Shown here: piece by piece, positions 43,426-52,644 of the stretch
Layout: each line of letters starts with the position of its first letter
How positions within the stretch are numbered: position 1 is the first letter of the stretch
Origin: Paludibacteraceae bacterium
GTDB lineage: Bacteria; Bacteroidota; Bacteroidia; Bacteroidales; Paludibacteraceae
Length of the DNA: 64,000 nucleotides
Direction of reading: 5' to 3'
Assembly (NCBI GenBank): GCA_017503075.1
Contig: JAFVTU010000003.1
Span: forward strand, 1 to 64,000
The notes under the pieces: generated by a model
Seen by the model: the letters and a program-made list of their open reading frames with translations, nothing else
Databases searched by the model: none
What the model was told of the DNA's origin: nothing
Program-made: the position numbers and the translations under genes

Positions 43426-43648
43426 GATGGAGTAGAATGGAGTAGAGTGGAGTAGAATGGAGTAGAGGTGGAGTAGAGGTGGAGTAGAGGTGGAGTAGAA
43501 TGGAGTAGAGGTGGAGTAGGATGGAGTAGAGTGGAGTAGAGTGGAGTAGAGGTGGAGTAGGATGGAGTAGAGGTGGAGTAGGATGGAGTAGAGTGGAGTA
43601 GAATGGAGTAGAATGGAGTACTACCGCTACTCAACCACTACTCAATAC
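43418..43648. repeat. GTAG-family array with inverted right end and no S23 gene
   Basis: About 20 units of 10-11 bp in the GAGTAGAATG / GAGTAGAGGTG form (43418-43622), then a short inverted part CTACTCAACCACTACTC (43632-43648) separated by ACTACCG. The whole could fold back on itself. It covers the amidase 4 stop region and the leader of propeller 3. Confidence 0.9.
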
Positions 43649-43695
43649 AATACTAGATTAGACAATATAATAAACCATAAAAACAAATTACAACA

Positions 43696-44529
43696 ATGAA
43701 AAAATCATTTCTTTTGATGACCGCATGCGTAATTAGCATGCTGGCATCCGCACAAATTTTAGAGGTAAAATCAATTGAGCAACTCTCTGATGCTTCGTAT
43801 GAAGATGCTCGAGTAGTAGGCGTGAGCCCTAATGGCGACTATGTACTGATGAGTACTGGTAGTTATCAGGGACTAAAACGCTACGATATTGCTAGCAACA
43901 AGATGCAAACATTGAGCAAAGCAGAAGGTGCTGGTTTTGATGCACAGATCAGCAAAGATGGACAAGAAATCGTTTTCGCAGAGACTACTCGTCACGCGGA
44001 TCACACCAGCACAATCAAATATGTTCGTCATAATCTGACTAAAAAGGCAAATAAGGTAATGACCGATAAATCTACCGCATTTGCATCGATTGCAAATAGC
44101 AATGTGGTATTAACCAACGAAGGAGGCACTATGTACATTCATCGCAATGGTAAGAGCATCGTGGTAGCTCCTTTTGGTACAGAAGATAAGATCTACATTT
44201 GGTCTTCACTCTCACCTGATCAATCTAAGATTTGCTACCACTTGGGTGGCAAGGGTACCTATGTGTGCAACCTCGATGGTAGCAACAACCAACTAGTGGG
44301 TCGTGATCTTCTTTGCCCACAATGGTACGACAATAATATCATTATCGGTACACACGAGAGAGACAATGGACGCTTCGTCACTGCCGCTTCAATCGTAGCA
44401 TATAATCTGGATGGTGCAGTGCAAATCTTGACCAACAACGATATGATTGCTACTGATCCATATGCAGCTGATGGTAAGATTGTATTCAACACGATGGATG
44501 GCAAGACATATATGATGACGGTTAAATAA
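43696..44529 (+). CDS. Exported beta-propeller partner of amidase 3
   Basis: 277 residues, signal peptide MKKSFLLMTACVISMLASA, blades VSPNGDYVLMSTG, ISKDGQEIVFAE, LSPDQSKICYHLGGKGTYVCNLDG and CPQWYDNNIIIGT. Paralog of the products of 19679 and 25013 and like them just upstream of an amidase (43 bp). No -7 box between the upstream array and the ATG, so it may be read through from the amidase 4 gene. Confidence 0.85.
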   Translation: MKKSFLLMTACVISMLASAQILEVKSIEQLSDASYEDARVVGVSPNGDYVLMSTGSYQGLKRYDIASNKMQTLSKAEGAGFDAQISKDGQEIVFAETTRHADHTSTIKYVRHNLTKKANKVMTDKSTAFASIANSNVVLTNEGGTMYIHRNGKSIVVAPFGTEDKIYIWSSLSPDQSKICYHLGGKGTYVCNLDGSNNQLVGRDLLCPQWYDNNIIIGTHERDNGRFVTAASIVAYNLDGAVQILTNNDMIATDPYAADGKIVFNTMDGKTYMMTVK

Positions 44530-44572
44530 TTGCAGTTTAAAGTTTATAGTTTAAAGTTTAAAGGCAAGCGAT

Positions 44573-47326
44573 ATGAAAAAGTTTTTATTATCTATATTTG
44601 CACTCTGCGCAGTATTGATGACTGCTAGTGCAACGATAATATATGTCAATCCAGGTCACGGTTCATGGAGTGGCAATAGCCGTCCTATGGAAACTATTCC
44701 TTACCCTGCATTAGCAGGTCAAGGTGGATTGGTGGATACACTAGGTTTTTATGAGTCAAATACCAATCTCTGGAAATGCTTGTATATGGAAGAGAAACTC
44801 AAAGAAGCTGGCTTTGAGGTAAAAATGTCTCGCCGAGCTAATGGTGGTGGTACAACGGATGAAAATGGTGAGTATGACAAACCATTAAAGACGATTGCTA
44901 CCGAGGCGCAATATTCTGGTGCAGATTATTTTATCTCCTTGCACTCTAATGCAGGTCCTACAGGTGCAGATGGCGGCAAACCAGCCAACTATCCATCGTA
45001 TTGGTATCGTGGAGAAACGAATAATGATTATTCGGCAGGTAGTATAGCACGAGCAAAAAAAGCATGGCCATACACCTTTGATATCCACCAACAAAAGATG
45101 GAGTACAACTCACACTGGTCACTCAATAGCCCAGGATTATATGCCGATGTTACTTTCTGGAATGATTACGCCACCAACTATTTTGATGGTGTGGCATATA
45201 AAGGTTATTACGGCGTATTGCGTCATGGCATCCCAGGATACTTGATGGAGACTTATTTCCATACCTATCAACCCGCTTGTCACCGTGCACTCAATCCAGA
45301 TTGGTGCTGCCAAGATGGATTGCGTAATTATCGAGGTATTGCAGCATGGTATAATATACCTGCCGAGGAAACTGGATATATCATGGGATATGTGCGTGAT
45401 GCCAAAAAAGAAATCAATCAGGCACACTATACTTACCGTCAGGGCAATGATATCTATTTCCCAATCAATGGAGCAAAAGTGCAACTCAAAGACGCCAACG
45501 GCGATGTGTTACAGACCAATTGCTATCGCTATGTGGCACGCCAACTAACCAGCCAAGATTACTACATTACAGATAATAACTACAATGGTGTATTTGTCTA
45601 TGAAAATCTCAAACCTGGTACTTATACTATTACCGTTGAGAAAGAGGGATATCAGAAACATACAGAGACAATCACTGTGGTAGCCGACAAAACAGCCTAC
45701 ACACAAGTATTCCTCAATACTGAGATTGTATGGGAACTAAATGGTGGTACTGTTGATGGCGAGCTGCCTTTATCAGTTAGCGAAACATATACATTGCCTA
45801 TTCCAACCAAAGACTACCATGACTTTGTAGGTTGGTTTGACAATCCTGAAGGTACAGGTACAGCGCTTACTACTATTCCAGCAGGATGGCAAGGTACTCT
45901 CTATGCTATCTGGAAAGAGATTGAGGCTGAAGTTAAATGGGAACTCAATGGAGGCAAATTCCCAGATCCAGCTAAAGTACCTACTAACGAGGAGTTATTT
46001 ACCAAGTTTAAATCAGATTACAACACCTACTATGGAGCATCTGTAAAGGAAAGCTCTTATTCAGTAGGAGGTGGTAATGTGTCTAACTTCTTCTGGAATG
46101 GTAAGTCGAGTTATGGTGTAGATATCACCGTGATGATGACCGACAAGGATAACGAGTGGCAATGGCTTGCGCAATATATCATTGAGGTATCCGCCAAAGA
46201 GGGACTGACTGTTTCAAGTGAAGTACAATGGCGCTATGGATTAACAGCATTCTTCTTGTGCAGTCCCGCAGCATCATACAACGCAGACTTCTTTACTGCA
46301 GGTAAACCTGAATCGTGGGGTAAAGCATATCAAAAGGTATATGGCGAAGAAACTATCCTACCACGCTATATCGCAGAGGAATACACCATCCCAACTCCAA
46401 TCAAAGCAGGAGCTGAGTTCATAGGATGGTATGACACCAACGATAATTCGGGAAACAAACTGACCGTGCTTCCTGTAGGATACAAAGGTACTGTATATGC
46501 AATATGGAGCGATTCCCCTGTGGCTGAAGCAGATGTCACTTGGGTACTCAATGGTGGTAAAGTACTGAAAGAGGTGGTTGCTGAAGGAGGACTAGCGGAA
46601 GTACCGACTCAAGAGGAGTTGTGGGCTAGTTTCAAGACCGCAGCAGGACTGACCACCCTAGGCACCTTGGCTGAGATTACCGAAGCAGGTGCGGGTAAAC
46701 CACATACAGATGGTAATAATCAATGTGCATGCCGTATCATCTGTGGTAAATTGGACGGAACTATGGTGAACACAGTATTGGGCCAAGCAGAGTGGATATG
46801 GCTCAGAGATTATATCATGACTGTACAAACCACTCTAACCGTAGATGATATAGCATCAAATGCAGCTTGGCGCTATGCAGTGGCAGCATTCTTCTTGCAA
46901 TCAGAGCACAGCGCATGGCCTGCAAGTGCTAACTTCGCTACTGCTGGTAAGCCAGAAGCTTGGGGACCTGCTTACCAAGCAGCGCACAAAGGTAGTGATC
47001 AAACGACTACCCAAGTAGAAGTGCAATTGCCAAGCAAGATTGTAGATGCACCTTATGAGATACCAACACCAGTAAAAGACAATGATACCTTCATTGGATG
47101 GTATGAGAATAACCAAGGAACAGGTACCGCTCTCACCGTATTGCCAGTCGGATATAAAGGAACAGTGTATGCAATATGGAAATCTATGGGTACTGCTACT
47201 GAGCTTGAGGAAGTACGTCCTGTGTTGGATGTAGATGCTCTTATGTACGATCTACTTGGTCGTCAAGTAGATGCTACTTACCGTGGCATTATCATCCAAA
47301 ATGGTCACAAATATTTGCTTCGCTAA
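44573..47326 (+). CDS. Exported N-acetylmuramoyl-L-alanine amidase 3
   Basis: 917 residues. Signal peptide 1-20, Amidase_3 domain with His29 (VNPGHGSW), FYESNTN, FISLHSNAG and LMETYFHTY (Glu retained), a regulatory-like beta domain to about 380, then four InlB B-type repeats. Two or more carry the helical insert (WQWLAQYI, WRYGLTAFFLC; WIWLRDYI, WRYAVAAFFLQ). The tail YDLLGRQV...NGHKYLLR matches amidases 1 and 2. The penultimate insert is nearly identical in protein and DNA to those in amidases 1 and 2, although this gene is on the other strand. Confidence 0.88.
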   Translation: MKKFLLSIFALCAVLMTASATIIYVNPGHGSWSGNSRPMETIPYPALAGQGGLVDTLGFYESNTNLWKCLYMEEKLKEAGFEVKMSRRANGGGTTDENGEYDKPLKTIATEAQYSGADYFISLHSNAGPTGADGGKPANYPSYWYRGETNNDYSAGSIARAKKAWPYTFDIHQQKMEYNSHWSLNSPGLYADVTFWNDYATNYFDGVAYKGYYGVLRHGIPGYLMETYFHTYQPACHRALNPDWCCQDGLRNYRGIAAWYNIPAEETGYIMGYVRDAKKEINQAHYTYRQGNDIYFPINGAKVQLKDANGDVLQTNCYRYVARQLTSQDYYITDNNYNGVFVYENLKPGTYTITVEKEGYQKHTETITVVADKTAYTQVFLNTEIVWELNGGTVDGELPLSVSETYTLPIPTKDYHDFVGWFDNPEGTGTALTTIPAGWQGTLYAIWKEIEAEVKWELNGGKFPDPAKVPTNEELFTKFKSDYNTYYGASVKESSYSVGGGNVSNFFWNGKSSYGVDITVMMTDKDNEWQWLAQYIIEVSAKEGLTVSSEVQWRYGLTAFFLCSPAASYNADFFTAGKPESWGKAYQKVYGEETILPRYIAEEYTIPTPIKAGAEFIGWYDTNDNSGNKLTVLPVGYKGTVYAIWSDSPVAEADVTWVLNGGKVLKEVVAEGGLAEVPTQEELWASFKTAAGLTTLGTLAEITEAGAGKPHTDGNNQCACRIICGKLDGTMVNTVLGQAEWIWLRDYIMTVQTTLTVDDIASNAAWRYAVAAFFLQSEHSAWPASANFATAGKPEAWGPAYQAAHKGSDQTTTQVEVQLPSKIVDAPYEIPTPVKDNDTFIGWYENNQGTGTALTVLPVGYKGTVYAIWKSMGTATELEEVRPVLDVDALMYDLLGRQVDATYRGIIIQNGHKYLLR

Positions 47327-47334
47327 TATAGGAC

Positions 47335-47345
47335 GCCCTTCGGGC
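47335..47345. repeat. Mini-hairpin GCCC-TTC-GGGC after amidase 3
   Basis: Perfect 4-bp stem with a TTC loop 8 bp after the stop codon. Confidence 0.6.
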
Positions 47346-47371
47346 TATAGGTTATAGGCGAAAGCAATGAG

Positions 47372-47403
47372 AAATCGCTCTCCAGAAATGGGGGGCGATT
47401 TTT
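47372..47403 (+). terminator. Terminator after amidase 3
   Basis: AAATCGCTCTCC pairing with GGGGGGCGATTTTT, T tract on the plus strand. Homologous to the hairpin after amidase 1 at 16203-16242. Confidence 0.85.
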
Positions 47404-47485
47404 GAATGGCACAGTTTTTGTCATAATACACACGTGTATTATTTGCCCTATAAATGACTTATAGAGGCATAATTGTTCTTTAAGT

Positions 47486-50386
47486 ATGAAACGAATAGCT
47501 CTAATAATCACCCTTTTTGTTATAGCACTGACTGCTATGGCGCAGAAAACACTGTCAGGTACAATCCTCTCTAAAGCCGACGGGCAGCCTGTGGAGATGG
47601 CTACGGTGCGTTTGTTCGCATACGAGGGTGGCGACTCTACTATGGTGCAGGGTGCTCAAACTTATTATGATGGATTGTTTATTTTGAGCAATATCCGTGC
47701 AGGTAAGTACCGTTTGCTAGTATCATCGGTAGGATACAATGAGCATAGCCAATGGGTGGAGATGAAGAATGCCGATTTAGACTTGCCTGCAATACGATTG
47801 ACGGAGCAAGTGCAAGAGCTTGCAGAGGTTAGTGTACAGGGCAAAGCAGCAGAGATGACCGTCAAGGGTGATACTATCGAATACAATACTGCTGCCTACC
47901 AAGTGGCAGAAACCGCCACAGTAGAGGAACTGCTCAAGAAGATGAATGGCGTAGAGGTGGACAAAGAGGGTAATGTGACCATCAATGGTGAGGAGATTAA
48001 GGGTGTGCGCATCGATGGTAAGAAATTCTTTGGCGACGATGTGCAGACCGCTACGAAGAATATCCCTGCAGATATGATTGAGAAGATTCAGGTCATTGAC
48101 GAGAAAAGCGAAATGGCTAAACTGACTGGGTTTGAGGACGATGAGACAGAGCGAATCATCAATCTCAGTCTGAAGAAAGACCGCAAGAAAGGACTATTCG
48201 GCAACTACTCTGGTGCACTGGGAACAGACCTTGTGACGGATGACGGCGGATGGTTCGACTATGGCAATCCCGCATACGGCGCAACGGATGCTGCGCGTAT
48301 GGTGCATTTCTTGGAGAATGATGCGCGCTACAATGCTAATATATTCACCAACCTGCTGTTAGGTGAGAGTCAGACAACCATTATAGGTAGTGCCAACAAC
48401 ACTAACGAGATTCGCTCACGTCGCGGACGCGGTTGGTTTGGCGGACAAAACGCAGGTATCACAGCGTCTGAGAACTTGGGTGTGAACACCAATATAGACT
48501 TGACTGGCAAGTTAGACAAGAAAGATGAGAAAACCGAACTGCTACTCGGTGGTGATGCTACGCTGAATCACTCGGTAAATGACACCCGTACCCAGTCGCA
48601 AAAGGAGAGCTATAGCGAGGAGGCAACGTATATCGACCAAGACTCTACCAACAAAGTGACCCATGCATGGGACGCGCAGATGCGTCTGGAGATGGAGTAT
48701 CAGATTGACTCCATGAACAAGGTCATCCTTCGCCCACAAATCAGCTACTCCAACTCGCGCTACGCACAGACCAACGACTATACCTACGAGCGCGACTCGG
48801 TGCTCATCAACGACGGCTATCAAAACCAGAACAGTCTGCAAGAGGAGATTTCAGCGGCTATTCGTGCGACCTACAATCATAAGTTTGCTAAACCCGGTCG
48901 TAGTCTCACGATGCGTGCGAACGTGACGTTCAAGAATACCAAAGGCGAGACCGATACCTATGCCTTTGATAATCTGACTAATGCGGCACTTGTGGACCAA
49001 AACACCCTCTCGCACAACAATGCCCTCAGCTACTCGCTGCGTACATCGTTCGTCGAGCCAATCTATGGAAAGAACCACTTTATCGAAACGGTGCTTTCGC
49101 TTTCGGGTAGCAACCGCAATTCGGTGAAAGACCAATATTCTATGGATAGTATTACTGGCAACTATGAGTACGATAGTGTCTATTCCAATGCCCTCACCAA
49201 CGATATGTACACCGAGCAATTGGAACTCAACTATCGCTGGGTAAACGAGAAGATGGACCTCACCGCTGGTGCGCGTGTGCTGGCTACACAGACACATTCT
49301 ACCACCTACTATGGCAACACCCTCGCGCGCGATACCTTATATAACAGATGGAACTGGTCGCCAAACGTGCGCTTCCGCTATAAGTTTGGACAAAAGGAGT
49401 TTGCACGTATCGTCTATCGCGGACGTGTCAATCAGCCTACTATCCAACAGATGGAACCTGTGCGCAATAACTCCGATGCGATGAACGAGACAGTTGGTAA
49501 CTTGGGACTGAACCCAGCCTTCAGCCACAATATCTTTGCGATGTATTCGAAGTTCAATCAGGAGAAGTTCTCCAGCATGATGGTGGGTATGAATGCCAAC
49601 CTCACACAAGATGCATTGACCAATAATACCATCTACGACCAGACGGGTAAACGCTATATGCAGACGGTTAATTCGGAAATGATACCATGGTATGTGGGTG
49701 CGCACTTTATGTCCAACACACCTTTCTACAATAAGATGTTCCAATTCCACTCGCGTACAGCCGTAAGCTACAACCAACGTGTGGCGTATGTACTCCGTGA
49801 GCAGGATGCCGATGAGATAGCGCAACTGATTGCTGCCGACCAATTGCCTTTAGGCGATGCCTCCAAGACGGGTAACTTCCGCATGAGTAGCGACTTGACA
49901 CTCCGCTTTACCCATAAGATTGTGGATATAGGCGTGAAGAACACCAATGTCTATTCGCTGACCCACAACTCGCTCAACAAGAAGAACATTAGCCATATTG
50001 GTGATTGGATAATCACGGGCGATGTTACTTTCCACTTGCCAAAGTCTTGGAATATCGCTACGGATGTGAGTTACACCTCACGCCATGGATACCAGGGTTT
50101 GACCGACGTGAACGAACTCATTTGGAACTTCTCAATAGATAAGACTTGGAAGAACTCCACACTTACCCTCAAGGTGTATGACCTCTTGAACGACAAGAAG
50201 AATATCGTACAAACGGTCAACGAAACGAGTGTAAGTTACCAGAAGTTCAATACCTTGCCTACCTACGCCATGTTGACCTTTACCTATAAACTCAATCGTA
50301 TGGGTAGTTTGAAGGCCACTGGTGCTGCCGCATGGCAACAGCAGATGTACGAGTCAGGTGGTCGCCCACCAATGGGACCGAGATAA
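47486..50386 (+). CDS. TonB-receptor-like outer-membrane beta-barrel protein with carboxypeptidase-regulatory domain
   Basis: 966 residues. Signal peptide MKRIALIITLFVIALTAMA, CarboxypepD_reg-like domain about 22-110 (LSGTILSKADGQPVEMATVRLF), a plug-like region (VEELLKKMNGVEVDKEGNVTINGEEIKGVRIDGKKFFGDD) and a long OMP_b-brl-type barrel ending PPMGPR. Relatives are common in Bacteroidota and are usually of unknown substrate. No SusD partner beside it. Whether it belongs with the amidase locus is open; it follows the amidase 3 terminator. Confidence 0.88.
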   Translation: MKRIALIITLFVIALTAMAQKTLSGTILSKADGQPVEMATVRLFAYEGGDSTMVQGAQTYYDGLFILSNIRAGKYRLLVSSVGYNEHSQWVEMKNADLDLPAIRLTEQVQELAEVSVQGKAAEMTVKGDTIEYNTAAYQVAETATVEELLKKMNGVEVDKEGNVTINGEEIKGVRIDGKKFFGDDVQTATKNIPADMIEKIQVIDEKSEMAKLTGFEDDETERIINLSLKKDRKKGLFGNYSGALGTDLVTDDGGWFDYGNPAYGATDAARMVHFLENDARYNANIFTNLLLGESQTTIIGSANNTNEIRSRRGRGWFGGQNAGITASENLGVNTNIDLTGKLDKKDEKTELLLGGDATLNHSVNDTRTQSQKESYSEEATYIDQDSTNKVTHAWDAQMRLEMEYQIDSMNKVILRPQISYSNSRYAQTNDYTYERDSVLINDGYQNQNSLQEEISAAIRATYNHKFAKPGRSLTMRANVTFKNTKGETDTYAFDNLTNAALVDQNTLSHNNALSYSLRTSFVEPIYGKNHFIETVLSLSGSNRNSVKDQYSMDSITGNYEYDSVYSNALTNDMYTEQLELNYRWVNEKMDLTAGARVLATQTHSTTYYGNTLARDTLYNRWNWSPNVRFRYKFGQKEFARIVYRGRVNQPTIQQMEPVRNNSDAMNETVGNLGLNPAFSHNIFAMYSKFNQEKFSSMMVGMNANLTQDALTNNTIYDQTGKRYMQTVNSEMIPWYVGAHFMSNTPFYNKMFQFHSRTAVSYNQRVAYVLREQDADEIAQLIAADQLPLGDASKTGNFRMSSDLTLRFTHKIVDIGVKNTNVYSLTHNSLNKKNISHIGDWIITGDVTFHLPKSWNIATDVSYTSRHGYQGLTDVNELIWNFSIDKTWKNSTLTLKVYDLLNDKKNIVQTVNETSVSYQKFNTLPTYAMLTFTYKLNRMGSLKATGAAAWQQQMYESGGRPPMGPR

Positions 50387-50526
50387 GGACGGCGTTCCGC
50401 CTATAGGAAATGGGATACATATCGGCTCTAGATAGGCTCTAAATAGGCTCTAGATAGGCGCTAGTGGTCGCGAAGTGGTCGCGTAGCCCGAAGGGAACTT
50501 GAAGGGAGCGGAAATGCTAAACAATA
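50387..50526. repeat. Mini-hairpin plus 11-bp array downstream of the receptor gene
   Basis: GGCG-TTC-CGCC (50391-50401) is followed by exact 11-bp units GGCTCTAGATA, GGCTCTAAATA, GGCTCTAGATA, GGCGCTAGTGG, TCGCGAAGTGG (about 50422-50476). No gene seen. The array lies between two convergent genes. Confidence 0.85.
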
Positions 50527-52644
50527 TCAGGAGATTTCTCCCCAATTAACGACGGTTTGACGCAGGTGGTCAAGCCGTTGTTTATAGATACGATTGTGCA
50601 TCTCGTCTAGCAATGGGTCGGCATCGAGAATAGCCATTGCTGCTTGGCGAGCAACATCTAAGATTTGTCCATCGTGGGTAAGACTTGCGATACGCAACTC
50701 AAATGGTAGCCCCGACTGCTGCGTACCTTCGAGGTCGCCAGGTCCACGCAATTGCAAATCGGCTTCCGCGATACGGAAACCATCGTTGGTTGCCACCATA
50801 ATGTCCATACGTTTGCGGGTATCCTTACTCAGTTCGAGTTTGGTGAGTAGCAGGCAATAACTCTGGTCGGCTCCGCGACCTACGCGACCGCGCAGTTGGT
50901 GGAGTTGGCTCAGTCCAAAACGCTCGGCATTCTCAATAATCATCACGCTGGCATTGGGTACATTGACGCCTACTTCAATGACGGTAGTGGCTACGAGTAT
51001 CTGCGTCTCGCCACTGGCAAAACGCTGCATTTGCTCGTCTTTGTCCTTAGCACGCATCTGCCCATGCACCATAGAGATTTTATATTGTGGGAAAGTTTGG
51101 CAGAGGGTATTATAGCCGTTTTGAAGGTCTTGCAAGTCTAGTTTCTCGTTCTCTTTGATAAGGGGGAATACCACATACACTTGTCTGCCCATATCAATCT
51201 GCTGCGTGATAAACTGATTGATAGTGGTGCGGCGCTCAATATTATAATGCAGTGTGTGCACTGGCTTGCGTCCAGGGGGCAATTCATCAATGATACTCAC
51301 GTGCAAATCCCCGTAAACAGTCATCGCCAAAGTGCGAGGGATAGGGGTGGCGGTCATCACGAGCACATGGGGCGGACGGATGTTCTTCTCCCATAGTTTG
51401 GCACGTTGCGCCACACCAAAGCGGTGTTGCTCATCAATGATACATAGTCCGAGGTTGGCAAACTGCACCTCTTTCTCAATCAGTGCGTGTGTGCCAATGA
51501 GTATGTCTATTTCTCCGTTGCGCAGTTGCTCGTGCAGAGGTATGCGCTGCTTGGTGGTAGTAGAACCAGTTAATAGTTGACAGTTGACTAGGGGGCGTGT
51601 AGTATCGTGTAGTGATTGTGTAGATTGGTGTAGTAGTTGTAGGATTGTTTCGTAGTGTTGATTGGCGAGAATTTCGGTGGGAGCCATGATGCAGGCTTGA
51701 TAGCCGTTGTCCACGGCGAGTAACGCAGTCAATAATGCTACGATGGTTTTGCCGCTGCCTACATCGCCTTGCAGCAGGCGATTCATCTGTTTGCCCGACT
51801 TGAGGTCGCTCTGTATCTCACGCAACACTCGCTTCTGTGCGTTGGTGAGCGCGTAGGGTAGGGCATTGTATTGGGCATGAAAAGCTTTGCCTACGATAGG
51901 CATGCGAAAACCCTCGTTCTGCTCGCGGCGCTTCATCTGGCGCAGAATCTGCATCTGAATATAGAAGAGTTCCTCAAACTTCATTCGCTCGCGCGCCTTC
52001 TGCATGGCTATTTGGTCAGTAGGAAAATGGATGTTTGCTAACGCTTCGGTGAGCGGCATGAGGTGTTGCTGCTCAATGAGGTCAATGCCTAACGTTTCGC
52101 GCACACCACCTTGGCGCAATAATGGCATAAGTTCGGCGGTGATGTTGCGAATGGCTTTGGAGTTGAGTCCCGCACGCTTCATACCCTCGGTGGTGTTGTA
52201 GTAAGGCTCAAGTCCTTTGGTCATCTCTGGCTTGACCTTCGCCATAGGGGTGAGTTCGGGGTGTACGAAATTGTACTGATGGTTGAAACGTGAGGGTTTA
52301 CCGAAAAGCAGATACTGGGTATTGCGCTCTAGTTTGAGGTACTTGATGCCTTTGAACCATACCAGTTCGATGGTATGTCGTCCGTCGGTGAAAGTGGCTG
52401 ATAGGCGTGCTCCAGCGCCCGTACCAATGGTGTGCCACTCGGTGATGTGACCAATGATTTGCACATAGGTGTCCTCGTCATCAATCTCGTGGATGAAATA
52501 GAATCGGCTGCGGTCGATATACTTGTATGGGAACTGGTATAGCATATCGAGCGCGGACTTTACTCCGAGCTCTTTACGAAGAATGTCGGCACGCTTAGCG
52601 CCGACACCCTTACAGAATTCTATGTTTTGAATGGATAAATCCAT
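50527..52644 (-). CDS. recG: ATP-dependent DNA helicase RecG
   Basis: About 705 residues from ATG 52644 (MDLSIQNIEFCKGVGAKRADIL). Rescues stalled forks and branch-migrates junctions. Wedge/OB domain in the first third, Walker A LLQGDVGSGKTIVA, DEQH box IIDEQHRFGV, MTATPIPRTLAMTVYGD and QLRGRVGRGADQSYCLL. Just after motif Ia (ILANQHYETI) there is an extra LLHQSTQSLHDTTRPLVNCQ, encoded by a GTAG-family array (51595-51660). Motifs are intact, so the helicase is probably functional. A TTTGC-TTC-GCAAA mini-hairpin touches the start codon. Confidence 0.95.
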   Translation of the reverse strand: MDLSIQNIEFCKGVGAKRADILRKELGVKSALDMLYQFPYKYIDRSRFYFIHEIDDEDTYVQIIGHITEWHTIGTGAGARLSATFTDGRHTIELVWFKGIKYLKLERNTQYLLFGKPSRFNHQYNFVHPELTPMAKVKPEMTKGLEPYYNTTEGMKRAGLNSKAIRNITAELMPLLRQGGVRETLGIDLIEQQHLMPLTEALANIHFPTDQIAMQKARERMKFEELFYIQMQILRQMKRREQNEGFRMPIVGKAFHAQYNALPYALTNAQKRVLREIQSDLKSGKQMNRLLQGDVGSGKTIVALLTALLAVDNGYQACIMAPTEILANQHYETILQLLHQSTQSLHDTTRPLVNCQLLTGSTTTKQRIPLHEQLRNGEIDILIGTHALIEKEVQFANLGLCIIDEQHRFGVAQRAKLWEKNIRPPHVLVMTATPIPRTLAMTVYGDLHVSIIDELPPGRKPVHTLHYNIERRTTINQFITQQIDMGRQVYVVFPLIKENEKLDLQDLQNGYNTLCQTFPQYKISMVHGQMRAKDKDEQMQRFASGETQILVATTVIEVGVNVPNASVMIIENAERFGLSQLHQLRGRVGRGADQSYCLLLTKLELSKDTRKRMDIMVATNDGFRIAEADLQLRGPGDLEGTQQSGLPFELRIASLTHDGQILDVARQAAMAILDADPLLDEMHNRIYKQRLDHLRQTVVNWGEIS
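51595..51660. repeat. GTAG-family array inside recG
   Basis: Five to six units (GTGTAGTATC, GTGTAGTGATT, GTGTAGATTG, GTGTAGTAGTT, GTAGGATTG). recG reads the stop-free strand; the array adds about 20 residues between conserved helicase motifs. Confidence 0.85.
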
